NCBI GenBank assembly: GCA_949317995.1
Contig: OX439048.1
Location: 68,081,375-68,145,374, forward strand
Source: Acholoe squamosa
Lineage: Eukaryota > Annelida > Polychaeta > Phyllodocida > Polynoidae
Reading direction: 5' to 3'
DNA: 64,000 nucleotides
The notes beneath the pieces were generated by a model. The model was not told the DNA's origin. It did no database searches and was given only the letters and a program-made list of their open reading frames with translations. The translations under genes and the position numbers were made by a program. Below are positions 34,646 through 46,800 of the stretch, piece after piece. How positions within the stretch are numbered: position 1 is the first letter of the stretch; the number at the start of each line of letters is the position of its first letter.

Positions 34646-34827
34646 TAATATGAAGGCACAGTGCAAAATCCACAAGAAGCACATGAGACCAAACTCTGGT
34701 CATTTAAGTACTGCCCTATAGTGTATAGTTAGGAACCCTCACCTATAAGTCCTACCCTGACTTAGGCACATTCTATAGTAAGGCAGTAAGGGCATTCTAT
34801 GGGATCGATACATATACTCGCGGAGGG

Positions 34828-34943
34828 TCGGCATGATGCCCCAATGAAGGGTTGATGAGCAGTCTCACCAGCACTTTATTGGTGCATCATGACGACCAAT
34901 GGGCATGATGCACTCCTGCATCAGGGACATTTAAAGGGTATCA
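34828..34943. mobile_element. Hairpin element, decayed copy
   Basis: The left arm is eroded (GGCATGATGCCCCAATGAAG). The right arm is well kept (CCAGCACTTTATTGGTGCAT, then GACGACCAATGGGCATGATG, CACTCCTGCATCAG and TTTAAAGGGT). It belongs with 38420-38570. Confidence 0.7.
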
Positions 34944-35414
34944 GTACACAAAGCAGCACCTGACCAGCCCTAAATCCAAAATAAACACAATAAGAGGTAT
35001 AGATATGTTAAACTATTGACAGAATAAGTGCCCTATAGTGAGAAATTCTCTACACTTGAGGCACATTCTATAGGTATAAGGCAGCATTAAGGGCACATAT
35101 CCTATAGTGAGTTCTGTCAATGATCTTCAGGCCCACAATGCAGCACTTACCTGACTATAGTTTCCAGCTATATTATATCCAAAGTGAGACAATGAGAAGT
35201 AGATAGTTAAACTATAGACAGACTTAGTATCCTGGTGTACCTTTCTATAGGATGTGAGTGAACATCTGGTGGTCTGGTTACTGCACTTTATAGTTATACA
35301 GGTCATGCTCTGTTTGCCTAGCATGCCTGTTCCGGTTGGTCGGTCAAGCGCTACATTTGTACATACATTTTTTAGTGAGTTCACCAGTTCACTGTGTCAC
35401 TGCAGGCACTCCTT

Positions 35415-35560
35415 ACGGATACAGTAAAAAGAAAATGAAAAAAAAAAGAAAATGAAAAAAAGGAAGAAAGAAAAATACAGGTAAAACAAAACTACCATAA
35501 AAAAGAGAAAAGAAAAAAGTAGAAGAAAAAACAACAAACAAACAAACAAAAACGGCTAAT
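35415..35560. repeat. A-rich tract
   Basis: Purine-rich low-complexity sequence (GAAAA and AAACAAAC blocks) directly before the recombinase remnant. Confidence 0.8.
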
Positions 35561-35586
35561 AATTAAGTGCATTTTGATGGACCACA

Positions 35587-36127
35587 TTGACTGGAATGAT
35601 ACATAGGGGAGACGCCTCCAGTCTCCGGGCCTACCAACCCAACGTGGTGGCTAAAGCAGCGACGAACCTCCAACTTCATATATCATCGCCTTCCCCTGCG
35701 TTGCTGCCCGGAGATCTCATAAAACTCTGTGCTTATCTCCGCCGAGCCGCGGACGGCCCAGTACTCATAGCCTCCCTCACCATAGGTTTCTTTGCCTTCC
35801 TCAGGGCCTCCAATCTACTCAGCCCGTCCACAACACTCAAGGTCCAATATCCAACTCACAGACTTGGGCCTTCTAGTACTCATCAAGTCATCAAAAACAA
35901 TCAGACCTGGTTCAACCCCAGTGGTGCTGGCCTTAACCCGGATACCGGGGTCCCAAGCCTGTGCGGTATCCCCCTGGGCAACATACACGAGCCCCAGACC
36001 TGCTCCCCCTCACTCCCCGGCCTTCATCCTCAGAGACGGATCACCTTTGACACCGGGGCAGCTATCAACCATGGGCAGGTCTGTCCTTACCCACCTAGGC
36101 TACCCGTACGGCCCGGATTTCTCATGA
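35587..36127 (+). pseudogene. Tyrosine recombinase fragment (DIRS/Ngaro/Crypton-like), frameshifted
   Basis: Frame 1 (from 35587) encodes a region ending GFFAFLRASNLL, which fits the first catalytic Arg box of tyrosine recombinases. At about 35825-35835 the similarity moves to frame 2, which reads IQLTDLGLLVLIKSSKT, then RIPGS, PAFILRDGSPLT and LGYPYGPDFS. A stop follows where the His-x-x-Arg box should begin, just before an A13 run at 36128. The copy therefore has one frameshift and lacks the second catalytic half with the Tyr. It is a dead remnant of a mobile element. The family within the tyrosine-recombinase elements is not settled. Confidence 0.75.
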
Positions 36128-36347
36128 AAAAAAAAAAAAATACCCATTACCTACCATGGTCATTTCATACCATTGCGTTCTATTATACTTTGTGTTTATC
36201 TCACAACCAACCAATACCCGGTTGTAACACTCCATATTTTCATGACTTAGCTTATTTACTCGTTTATTGTGCCTTAGTTTTCAGACTTTATAAACTCGTA
36301 CCACAAACTGTACTGAATGTTCATACACTACAGATTTGAATAAACTC

Positions 36348-36600
36348 TATTTATGTCATGGCTGATACGAACGTCACTATAAATTAGTACTAGAACCGCC
36401 ATATTCAATGGGGGGCATTGAATACAATGTGTCCATATTCAATGGGTGTCCGCCATCTTGGATTTTGAACAGATCTGAGCTGTTTTTCTTTATTTAAAAG
36501 CAAAATAACCCCCTAGGCCATGACATAAATGCAAATGTCCACTTCCATGGGATTTTTTACATCGTATTCCCATGGTCGTGCACATTTGCTTATATATCAT
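36348..36600. mobile_element. Palindrome-bearing interspersed repeat, copy 2
   Basis: Nearly the same as 13212-13400 (TTATGTCATGGCTGATACGA, TATTCAATGGGGGGCATTGA, GTCCGCCATCTTGG), but the terminal hairpin is shortened to a CCATGGGA...TCCCATGG-like remnant. Confidence 0.7.
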
Positions 36601-36997
36601 TAGCCTCGCATTTGGATTCATTATAGTTTTGTCTCTCTATACCTGAGTCCCCCATGTGATAACTAATGTATTAATGCACAGCGCTCACATAGGTTCCAAA
36701 AGTGGACTTGGTCCTGGACTTAGACAACAAAAATGGCTATGTACGTACACGTAATTGAATAATTATGTTAACAAAGATGAGTGTCTTTTTTTCAGCCTTC
36801 AGTGAGTGTGACAGGGCAGGTGCTACAATCTATTTTTGGTAAAATTATCATATTACTATCACGTTAATCACATAGGCCCAATTATGGGTAGTTAGAGTGT
36901 CTAGATGTAATCTTACCCACCATGAATCATTGCTGGTTTCTCTTCTGTCAGTAGTACACCATTATTTCATTTCTATCCGTCTACTCTCGCTAAGTTA

Positions 36998-37233
36998 CAC
37001 TGTAAAAAATAATTGTCAAATCTACCAGGGATCCTTGTGAAACTGAACAGTGAACCACTGTAATTATATAACAGGGGGCCAGTGTAGTTTTTACCAGAGA
37101 CTACAGGTGGCAGTGGCATGCTACAAGGAACCTCTGTGAAATAATGACATCTCTGTGAAAAATATAACGATGGATCTCAGGCAACTTTGGGACGAGGAAT
37201 CATTCGTTATTTCAGCAACATTTTTTTACAGTG
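36998..37233. mobile_element. 236-bp MITE, CACTGTAAAA family, complete copy
   Basis: Left CACTGTAAAAAA and right TTTTTTTACAGTG are inverted repeats, flanked by TA on both sides. This fits a Tc1/mariner-type nonautonomous element. Degraded relatives are at 13035, 14290, 16145, 28985 and 33690. Confidence 0.75.
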
Positions 37234-38015
37234 TACATTGCACTACGAGCATAATCAAACAGGACTATAGTAGCGGCAATTAAAGACATTTCATGCCTAC
37301 CAATGGCCAGAAAAGATGGGTATAGAAGGTATTTAGCCATACTTACTCCCAGTGAGTATGACTATCATCGATAGACAAGTCCAGCACCCCTATTTGTTTC
37401 TAAACAGATGGCTACCTTAATTAACACTAGAATAGATAACCTCTAACCCAGTGGTTATAATCCAATGAGGTGAAATGATACTGGTAACAGCAGTGTCAAA
37501 GCTATTGATATTTCCCAGAAAAATGCTAGACATAGCAAATAAATACTATACTATATAGGTGAACATATGTATATGCAATATCAATTGTAGCAGGGGACTT
37601 TCAGCATATAAGTCACCCAAAACTGAGAGCCATGGGGAATTTCTAGCATCATTTTTAGATTCACCACCCTAAAATTACCTGTATGGAATGTTTGGTCCAA
37701 TAAAATACAACTCGTTGGTTCAATATTACCTGATGAAAGTACATATAACCCTACTTACCAACAGCTATTGTTATCTCCGGCTGACGTCAAGTATGAGCTA
37801 TGAATAGGTTGGTTCTGTTTACAAATGCAATACCTTTCGGGGAGGGACTTTCTGGACTACAATGATGACGGCAGCATGTCTGATCTGGGACAGTCTGTCC
37901 GAAGGTAGAATTTTTATTGGCAAACACTGTTACCGTGGAGATGTAATGTTTGCACTAGGGTGACTATGGGCCAAACATAACAGTGATATTGATTCTCTAT
38001 TGATCTGGTTGTCCC
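37234..38015. other. Intergenic, nothing recognised
   Basis: A/T-rich sequence without a supported gene or element end. Confidence 0.4.
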
Positions 38016-38019
38016 ATCC

Positions 38020-38228
38020 ACTGCCCATCCCTCGCTCCCTCTGCCCTCCCTCCTTCTGCCCTCCCTCCCTCTGCCCTTCCTACCTCTGCCCTCCCTTCTT
38101 TTGCCCTGCCTCCCTCTGCCCTCCCTCCCTCTGCCCTCCCTCCTTCTGCCCTCCCTCCTTCTGCCCTCCCTCCCTCTGCCCTCCCTACCTCTGCCCTCCC
38201 TCCCATTGTCCTCCCTCCCTTTGCCTTA
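38020..38228. repeat. 15-bp minisatellite, ~14 units
   Basis: Units of the type CTGCCCTCCCTCCCT with C/T variants, giving Leu-Cys-Pro-Pro-Ser in one frame. Low complexity, not a gene. Confidence 0.9.
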
Positions 38229-38419
38229 TATGTGTAGTACTATAGCACCGTGTAGGTCAGGAAATACAAGGATTGAAAGGCTTATTGGTGAAGGGTGAGT
38301 AGAAGACCCTGCTCTGTGTTCAGCCGGCCTCCTGATAGGGACCTTTAGCAACCATGTCTCCTGTATTTAATGTTGTAAGTTTATATAGGTAACGTAGTGG
38401 TTGCTAAACATTCATTATT

Positions 38420-38570
38420 AACCCTTTAAAGGCTGCTGATGCATTAATGCCTATTTGTCGTCATGATGCACCAATGAAGTGCTGGCAAAACTGCTCACCA
38501 GCACTTCATTGGTGCATCATGACGACCAATGGGCATGATGCAATCCTGCATCAGCGGTCTTTAAAGGGTT
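38420..38570. mobile_element. 151-bp hairpin element (type copy)
   Basis: Arms start AACCCTTTAAAG (38420) and end CTTTAAAGGGTT (38570). They carry GCTGATGCA, CGTCATGATGCACCAATGAA and GTGCTGG in order, with a loop of about 11 bases near 38496. The whole element is one long imperfect hairpin with no coding content. It contains the GCATCATG/CATGATGC motif that is the core of several nearby satellites. Confidence 0.8.
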
Positions 38571-39225
38571 AACTCCATATCATCCTAGCACAAAGGCAGT
38601 CTTTGGGGCTCTGTAGGATGGCCTTCTTTTGTCTTAAGGGCACTTTTATTGGATAAGAGCCCAAACACAGCTCTTAGGTTCTAAGAGCACTATTGTTGTA
38701 AATAAGGCTCTTATAATTAATAAAAAGAGTTTATGGTAATTTGGCTACAGTGGGCCGAAATCAATGGTTTTGTGGTAGTCATCTTGAATTTTTTGATGAT
38801 ACACAATCTATATGAAAGGTTTTTCCCTTTACAGGCCATTTGGTCCTGCAGATTTTATCATTCCACAAGGCCGGATTGATTTTGGCAGGATCAAATACCT
38901 CAAGATTATTATTGTCAGGGAAGAAATAATAAAAAAAACAAGAATGAACTTACTACTTTGATCATTTAACTCACCGTTTTAATAATTTAACAAACACCTT
39001 TTGTTTTAGGCGGTAATTTTGAACCTCAATAATGGTTCAATTTGTAAGTTATAAAAAACTAAATTTAGCCCAAGGTCCCAAAATTATAGCCAGACTTTCA
39101 AACTATCATCTAATACAAAATCCCATTATGGTAAATCCATTTACATCAATTTCAAACAATCAGAAAGTACAATGAATCAAATTTTCACATCATGGCTTAT
39201 CTCAATAACACTTGTTCCCAGCTTT
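38571..39225. other. Intergenic, 3' side of the opine dehydrogenase gene
   Basis: A/T-rich. A minus-strand ATTAAA lies near 38978. No gene is seen. Confidence 0.4.
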
Positions 39226-39229
39226 TTTT

Positions 39230-39440
39230 ATAACATCTTTAAGGGCTGCGTGATGCCTCTGAAGGTGCATGCATGATGCACCAATGCATTGATGCATCAT
39301 GCTGCATTGATGCATCATGCTGCATTGATGCATCATGCTGCATTGATGCATCATGCTGCATTGATGCATCATGCTGCATTGATGCATCATGCTGCATTGA
39401 TGCATCATGCTGCATTGATGCATCATGCTAACCCTCTGGG
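39230..39440. repeat. 18-bp minisatellite inside a hairpin-element half
   Basis: About eight 18-bp units (GCATTGATGCATCATGCT) at 39285-39428. They are preceded by CTTTAAGGGCTGCGTGATGC and GCATGATGCACCAATG, which match the left arm of the hairpin element. Confidence 0.85.
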
Positions 39441-39498
39441 AGTGCATCAACATAATCAAGTTGGAAAGGGCTACAGTCATGCCCAGTGACCTTTGCAG

Positions 39499-41095
39499 TT
39501 AGTCCAGACCAAGCATGGAATGAAGTGTGTTTAATCCATACTTCTGTGGGGCTCGTGTCTCACCAAGATCCTTCCCTGTTACCTGTCCATTGATGACATA
39601 CTCCTTACCCATAATGCCCTGGGCCCAGTCGATGACTTTATCCATGTTTGGTGTGGGTACACCGACAATCGTCGCTATCCCCTTCATCACGACGAGCCCG
39701 CAGGGGATGTCCTCTACTATGTAGCGGTGCTTGAAGTCTGGCATGTACTTGCCATCATCGGTCTTCACTGTAGGGTGTGTGAGGCCCGTGTAGCCCTTAT
39801 TGGTCTTGATACAGCTGTAGACGCTGCTGTGATCGGTGATATCCCTACTGTAACAGCGCATGTCCCACTGGTAAATGTGGATCACATTGTTAAGGTCCAC
39901 TTCTGGGAGCTGTTTCATCACACTTTTAGCAAGGGCTACAACCTCGTCACTTAAAGCTGAGAGGAGATCCCCAGTGGACTGATCGATTCCATGATAGAAC
40001 AATGGAGGCTCATCAAAAGGTTTGCCGTCCCAGTTATGCCAACGACTGTACATGATGGGGGGATGGCTATAGCCATTGACAGCCATCAGGGTCATACTGA
40101 GTAAATGCCCTGATACTTGGAGCACAGGTAGAGCACCAAGACATTTCTGCAGCATTCCCGTTGCATCTTCTGCTGGTGGGGTTGCTCCAGGAAGACTTGC
40201 TCCAACTAGTGTCGCCTTTGTGCTCAGAACCTCTGCAGACTTTCCAAATTCTGTCATTCTACATGCCCATGGAAGAGACTCAAAGTTGAATAATGTAACA
40301 TGCTTGGCTTTGTCACCCCAGAGACCACGGACTGAAAACTCAAACCCAGCCTGACCAGGCAGGCCCACCATCACCATTCCAGGTTTTACAAATGGTTTTA
40401 GCTCAGTGAGATACTGCTGGTGAGCGAAGGCTGGGACGACAAATACGATGATGTTGACTCCCTCCATGCCAGCAGCAGGATCTTTAGTGACTATAGCAGG
40501 CTTGTTATTGTGCGTACATTTAGTACCATCAGGGTTGTGACAAAGGACGGAGAAATCACTGTTCTTCATGGCATTTGTCCACCTGCAGTATATAACATAC
40601 AAAATGTTAGCTGCATCAAAATAGTTTTTTTATATTGATTTCTGAGGTTATAATTGGTCAAATAGGTTAGATCAGGCAGTAAGTGAGATGTGATACATGA
40701 CATTGTCACTTATAATCATTCAGGTCTATAGATCGTTATAATTATAAGCATAAAATTAATGATGAATTCTTTCATTATGATTCACTAATGTTGCAGTGTC
40801 AGTGAGCAAATCATTCCAGTCATAGACATATGAATATATTATGACATCACATTAGAAGTAAAAGCAGCATGAATTAAGCACCGACTAGTTCAGCATTCCT
40901 GCATTGGGCAAGCAAATCTACCAGAGCAAAAGGTAAATTTATCGTCTATAAATTGCCTTATAGATTCTTTACTTACCTCTCAGCCTCATCAGCATAGAGA
41001 GTCAGGACGTTAACAGTGACTTCAGGTTGTCCTGCAGCTATCCCTGCCATAACATGGGCGCCATTACCGCCCCCACAGATCAACACCTTCACCAT
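39499..41095 (-). CDS. Opine dehydrogenase (octopine/tauropine-type), two exons
   Basis: Exon 1 is 41095-40977 (119 nt) and exon 2 is 40582-39499 (1084 nt). Together they encode 400 residues, the usual length for animal opine dehydrogenases. The intron starts GTAAGT, ends CTGCAG, is 394 bp and splits an Arg codon. Exon 1 gives the NAD-binding Rossmann loop GGGNGAH (residues 8-14). Exon 2 gives the linker and the octopine/nopaline-dehydrogenase C-terminal domain. A His in NGYSHPP (about 213) and an Arg and Asp five residues apart in HRYIVEDIP (about 326 and 331) fit the catalytic and substrate-binding positions known for scallop octopine dehydrogenase. The enzyme condenses pyruvate with an amino acid using NADH, re-forming NAD in anaerobic cytosol. 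The exact amino acid cannot be read from sequence. Upstream, the start region is tandemly repeated. Confidence 0.88.
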
Positions 41096-41260
41096 CTTGT
41101 AACATTATCTGTAACAATAACAAAGAATAACATGGGCGCCATTACTGCCCCCACAGATCAACACCTTCACCATCTTGTAACATTATCTGTAACAATAACA
41201 AACAATAACATGGGCGCCATTACCATCCCCACAGAGACACCTTCACCATCTTGAAATGTG
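41051..41260 (-). repeat. 78-bp tandem triplication of the opine dehydrogenase start region
   Basis: Copies begin (plus strand) at 41051, 41129 and 41207, each with AACATGGGCGCCATTAC and CACCTTCACCATCTTG. The first is the real exon 1 start. The second copy repeats the Met codon and the nucleotide-binding loop with Gly-10 changed to Ser, then reaches a TAA just before the real ATG. The third is more diverged. Confidence 0.9.
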
Positions 41261-41319
41261 CAGTTGAAGGGAATCCCATAAGGTGCAGATGGGAGTTAAT
41301 TTTAGGTAGTTTAGGGACG

Positions 41320-41647
41320 AGTCATTTATTGCTAGGTGGGGGGGAGGGTGTTTGATACAGGGGGTCATTTTGAAAAAAAGCCCATTGGTGGGGAGGGGGC
41401 AAAACCCAATCAACCTTCACACTGGGAGGTCAAAACTAAATTTATATGGGCTATTCAAATAACCATGGTGACGCGTCATTCCACGAACATCTCCGATTTT
41501 TTTTTTTGGGGGGGGGTCATTTTGCAAAATCAATTCTTAGTGGGGGGGGTCGTGACCATTTTTGTCATAGTATTGGGGGGTCGGAAAAAAATCTGCCGAT
41601 CCACCAAAATCCATCAAGCCCCCCGCCCAAGTTGGCAATAAATGACT
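41320..41647. mobile_element. ~328-bp MITE with AGTCATTTATTGC ends
   Basis: Left AGTCATTTATTGCTA and right TGGCAATAAATGACT are inverted repeats. The interior is rich in G-runs with repeated GGGGGTCATTTTG. It resembles the GGGAGTGG element in style. Confidence 0.55.
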
Positions 41648-41654
41648 TATTACT

Positions 41655-41900
41655 GTCTTATAGTATAAAAACCTCACCTATAGGACGCACCCTGAATTCA
41701 GGTGAATCCTGTACCTTATATATAAGGCACACCTTGTTTATAAGACAAATCCTCAGTGCATGCTGATTCTGTAAGGTGCCACATGTAGTTCAAAATAAAG
41801 TGCATCCCTAACTTTGCCTGTTTCTATAAGGTGCACTCAGAGTTGATTCTTGTTTATCATCTACACCTTATACGGTAGGTACCCAGGACAGGACCTGGAG
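41655..41900. repeat. CpG-decayed relatives of the 946-bp TIR element
   Basis: Repeated CTATAGGACGCACCCTGA, TATAAGGCACACC and TAAGGTGCAC strings look like CTTATACGCGGG/GGCGCACCC subterminal repeats after CpG loss. Confidence 0.4.
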
Positions 41901-42284
41901 TGGAAATGCTTATAAATACAGTCTCACAAATAAAGCCAATCAAATTAAGTCTACATGCACTGTCCTCTAGACTACAGGTTTATGTTTTTTAGCGCCTCCC
42001 ACGCCGCATAGCGGCGGTACCACGAAGCGGTACGGGAGTGCACTATGATGATTGCATTTTCCCCATGTGATAAGGTCTCACAATACAAAATTTCTGAATA
42101 AATAAATTGATAATTGTGAAATCTTCTTTATGTCTGCTTTTATGAGACATGTCATCAAACACTGGTATACCGACATTAACGGCGGGAGGCATTTTTTTAC
42201 GCGGTCACAACCGCATTTCTTGTTAGTCGGTCATGATGCAGTGCTGGTGAGTCAAGTAGCTTGCACTGCCTTGGTCTCATCAGT

Positions 42285-43842
42285 GCTGCATTGGTGCATC
42301 ATGACACCAAAGACATCAGAGCTGCATTGGTGCATCATGACACCAAAGACATCAGTGCTGCATTGGTGCATCATGACACCAGAGACATCAGAGCTGCATT
42401 CAGGCATCATGACACCAAAGACATCAGTGCTGCATTGGTGCATCATGACACCAAAGACATCAGTGCTGCATTGGTGCATCATGACACCAAAGACATCAGA
42501 GCTGCATTGGTGCATCATGACACCAAAGACATCAGTGCTGCATTGGTGCATCATGACACCAAAGAATCAGTGCTGCATTGGTGCATCATGACACCAAAGA
42601 CATCAGAGCTGCATTGGTGCATCATGACACCAGAGACATCAGAGCTGCATTCAGGCATCATGACACCAAAGACATCAGGGCTGTATTGGTGCATCATGAC
42701 ACCAAAGACATCAGAGCTGCATTGGTGCATCATGACACCAAAGACATCAGTGCTGCATTGGTGCATCATGACACCAAAGACATCAGTGCTACATTCATGC
42801 ATCATGACACCAAAGACATCAGAGCTGTATTGGTGCATCATGACACCAAAGACATCAGAGCTGTATTGGTGCATCATGACACCAAAGACATCAGAGCTGT
42901 ATTGGTGCATCATGACACCAGAGACATCACAGCTGCATTGGTGCATCATGACACCAAAGACATCAGAGCTGTATTCATGCATCATGACACCAAAGACATC
43001 AGAGCTGTATTCATGCATCATGACACCAAAGACATCAGAGCTGTATTGGTGCATCATGACACCAAAGACATCAGTGCTGTATTGGTGCATCATGACACCA
43101 AAGACATCAGTGCTGCATTGATGCATCATGGCACCAAAGACATCAGAGCTGTATTGGTGCATCATGACACCAAAGACATCAGAGCTGTATTGGTGCATCA
43201 TGACACCAGAGACATCACAGCTGCATTGGTGCATCATGACACCAAAGACATCAGAGCTGTATTCATGCATCATGACACCAAAGACATCAGAGCTGTATTC
43301 ATGCATCATGACACCAAAGACATCAGAGCTGTATTGGTGCATCATGACACCAAAGACATCAGTGCTGTATTCCTGCATCATGACACCAAAGACATCAGAG
43401 CTGTATTGGTGCATCATGACACCAAAGACATCAGTGCTGTATTCCTGCATCATGACACCAAAGACATCAGAGCTGTATTGGTGCATCATGACACCAAAGA
43501 TATCAGTGCTGCATTGGTGCATCATGACACCAAAGACATCAGAGCTGTATTGGTGCATCATGACACCAAAGACATCAGAGCTGTATTGGTGCATCATGAC
43601 ACCAAAGACATCAGAGCTGTATTGGTGCATCATGACACCAAAGACATCAGAGCTGTATTGGTGCATCATGACACCAAAGACATCAGTGCTGTATTGGTGC
43701 ATCATGACACCAAAGACATCAGTGCTGTATTGGTGCATCATGACACCAAAGACATCAGTGCTGCATTGATGCATCATGACACCAAAGACATCAGTGCTGC
43801 ATTGATGCATCATGACACCAAAGACATCAGTGCTGTATTCAT
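42285..43842. repeat. 36-bp satellite array, left part (~43 units)
   Basis: About 43 units with core GCATCATGACACCAAAGACA and variable middles (CAGAG, CAGTG or CACAG; GCATTGG, GTATTGG or GTATTCA). A 2-bp deletion near 42565 (AAAGAATCAG) shifts the frame once. An 8-unit block around 42898 repeats at 43186. The array begins after CATGATGCAGTGCTGG (about 42233), which is like the hairpin element. It continues after the retrotransposon at 47438. Confidence 0.95.
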
Positions 43843-46800
43843 TTAGACTTCAAGACGCAGCAAGACAACAACAAAATAATCCCTAACTTTCTGTATATTT
43901 CTGTACCATCACCTACGAAATCCTAGGCTAAAGTCAAACAGCTGTATTAAAAGCCTATCAAGTTTAATAGCATTACCGGTATACGGGACTGCATAAAGGC
44001 AGAAGTTCCGATATTGGTTATTTATCATAGTGGAGTAAATCTTGGGTTAATTTTTTATGTAATCCATCTACTGTACTGATAGAGAGAAATGGAAAGACTA
44101 AAGAAACCAACTCAATGTATTATTAAATGTATTATACAAATATAAAGAAAGTAGAAGACTCCAAAGGTCTACGTATCCTGCACCTAAATGCAAGAAGTAT
44201 CAAAGCAAATTATGCATCTATATGTGCTGAAATCTACCCATCTAACCTTGAAATTTTTATGTTCTCTGAGACATGGTTCAAGTGTGAAGACGATGAATCT
44301 AACTTCCAATTTTATGGTTATACTAGATATAGATTAGATAGGCAAATCCTCGACAATAAGGGAAAAATTAAAACAGGTGGGGGTGTATGTATCTATATAA
44401 AGCATGGTATCAAACATGATATACAGAAATATGAATATCTTAACAAATCTGATGGTACAATTGAAATCCAATGTATATGCATACTTAAAGATCATATGAA
44501 ACCAATTTTATTACTAAATGTATATAGACCACCTGACGGTGATAAAAATCTATTTGTTAACGTCCTATCAGATATACTCTCTAACTTAGAAAATACAAAC
44601 ACTTTCGAAATTATAGCTTTGGGGGATTTCAACTTTAATATTAATGAGGACACAGATATAGTCAATAACTTACTTAATAGAATGAAACACTTTGGTTTGA
44701 ACCAAGAAATTAAAAATGCTACGAGGAAAAGGGCAACGCTTGATTTATTATTTACAAATCTCAGACCAAATCTTATTGTATCGGGTGTATGTAACAACTA
44801 TATCTCTGACCATCTCCCAATATTCTTAATAAGAAAAAAAATGAAAATTCCTCAAGAACAGGTATATATAACAGGTCGTTCTTATTCAAAGCTATCTGAT
44901 GAAATTCTTTTATCAGAATTTGATAAAGTGAATTGGGACAACTTTAATAATACAACAGATGTTAATACAGCTTGGTCCCTGCTTGAATCAGCCATACGTG
45001 ACATTCTTGATAGATTTTGTCCGGTACATAAATTCCTTGTACATAGATATAGAGATCCATGGATGTCCCAAAACGTTTATGAAATTATAAGGGAAAAAAA
45101 TAGAAAATTATGGAAAGCTAGACATTCTAATAAAGAAGAAGATTGGGAAAGCTCGAGAGTGTTCAGGAATAATGCGAACAAGGTGATTGATAAAGCCAGA
45201 AAAAACTTCTTCAAAGAACAATTAGAAAATCATAAAAATGATCACAAAAAATTCTGGAGAGTCATAAATAACCTGATACCAGGACATCCTCACAGCGTGA
45301 AAGAGATATCTTTACTCGATCATGAAAACAACAATACACCTATTGACAGAGAGGAAGTTCCTGATTTTATTAATCAATATTTTGCAAATATTGGACCTAC
45401 TCTTGCTAGGGACTTATATTTACCTTGGAAACCATATGATGAACATGTTGTAAATGAAATGGACCCGATTGTTACTAACCTGCAAGAAGTTAGGAAACTA
45501 GTTCATGACATTAATATTAACAAATCTTCAGCAATCTCAGATATATCAACCAACGTACTAAAGAAAATCTTTACTCATGCTCCTGACAAACTTGTCAAAA
45601 TATTTAATCTGTCTTTCTCCTCAAATACAGTACCAGATAACTGGAAGTTGTCGAAGGTAACCCCAATACCTAAAGCTGGTAATGATAAACTAGTGAATAA
45701 CTACCGACCAATATCACTGTTACCCCTCCCATGCAAACTAATTGAAAAAATTGCTCATAATAGAGTGTATGGATTTTTGGCGAAAGAAAAAATATTAACG
45801 CCCCACCAGGGAGGTTTTAGATCAGGTCATAGTACTATAGACACTCTGGCCAAATTCACCGATGATATTAAAAGAAATCTAAATGTGGGTAACTCCACTA
45901 TAGCTGCATTTATAGACCTAAGGAAAACCTTTGATACGGTTGATCATTCTGTACTACTAATAAAATTGAATCATTACGGTATAAGATCTGACAATTACCA
46001 TTGGTTTGAAAACTACCTGACAAACAGACACCAAATTACAATAGCTAATGGTATAACGTCTGGTAAAAAGCCTGTAACGTGTGGTGTCCCCCAGGGGTCA
46101 ATTTTGGGTCCGTTGTTATTCCTAATTTATGTGAATGATGTAATAAATTGTGTAAAAAATTGTAACATTAAACTGTATGCTGATGATACTGTAGTATATT
46201 CAGCACATCACTCGTATATGTCAGCTAAAAGTGATCTTCAGAATGACCTAGAGATGTATGAAACTTGGTGTATACAAAACAAATTATCTATTAATGTAGC
46301 CAAAACCAAAATAATGATTTTTTCCTCAAGTACTAAAAAACTCAATACACTTAAAGCTGATATACATTTAGGCGATCAGCTACTGCAAGTGGTACCAAGT
46401 TATAAATACCTTGGGGTTACCCTCGATCCTTTATTGTACTATAATCTACATCTATCTAATCAAGTTAAAATTATTGCATACAAAACCTATAAATTATGTC
46501 AACTAAGAAGATATCTTGATGTGAATTTAGCCATTAGAATATATAAAAGTACTATCCTCCCGTACATGGAATATGCTGATATCTGTTTTGCCACCACGTT
46601 TGATAAATATTTGGATCCACTCCAATATGCTCAGAATCGCTGTATAAAAATATGTCTTGGGGTGCCTCATCTGACAAACACCAACTATATACACAATGTA
46701 ACAAAAATTAATAAGATTGGTGATAGAAGACATATTCATTTATTAAATTATATGTACAATAGAGCACAAGATGATAATTATAAAGACGATCGAAGAATTG

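Noticed and set aside
39289..39489. 66-codon MHHAAL repeat frame
   Set aside because: Translation of the 18-bp minisatellite.
41336..41766. Overlapping ~100-codon frames
   Set aside because: They run through a G-run-rich MITE and its flank in two frames at once.
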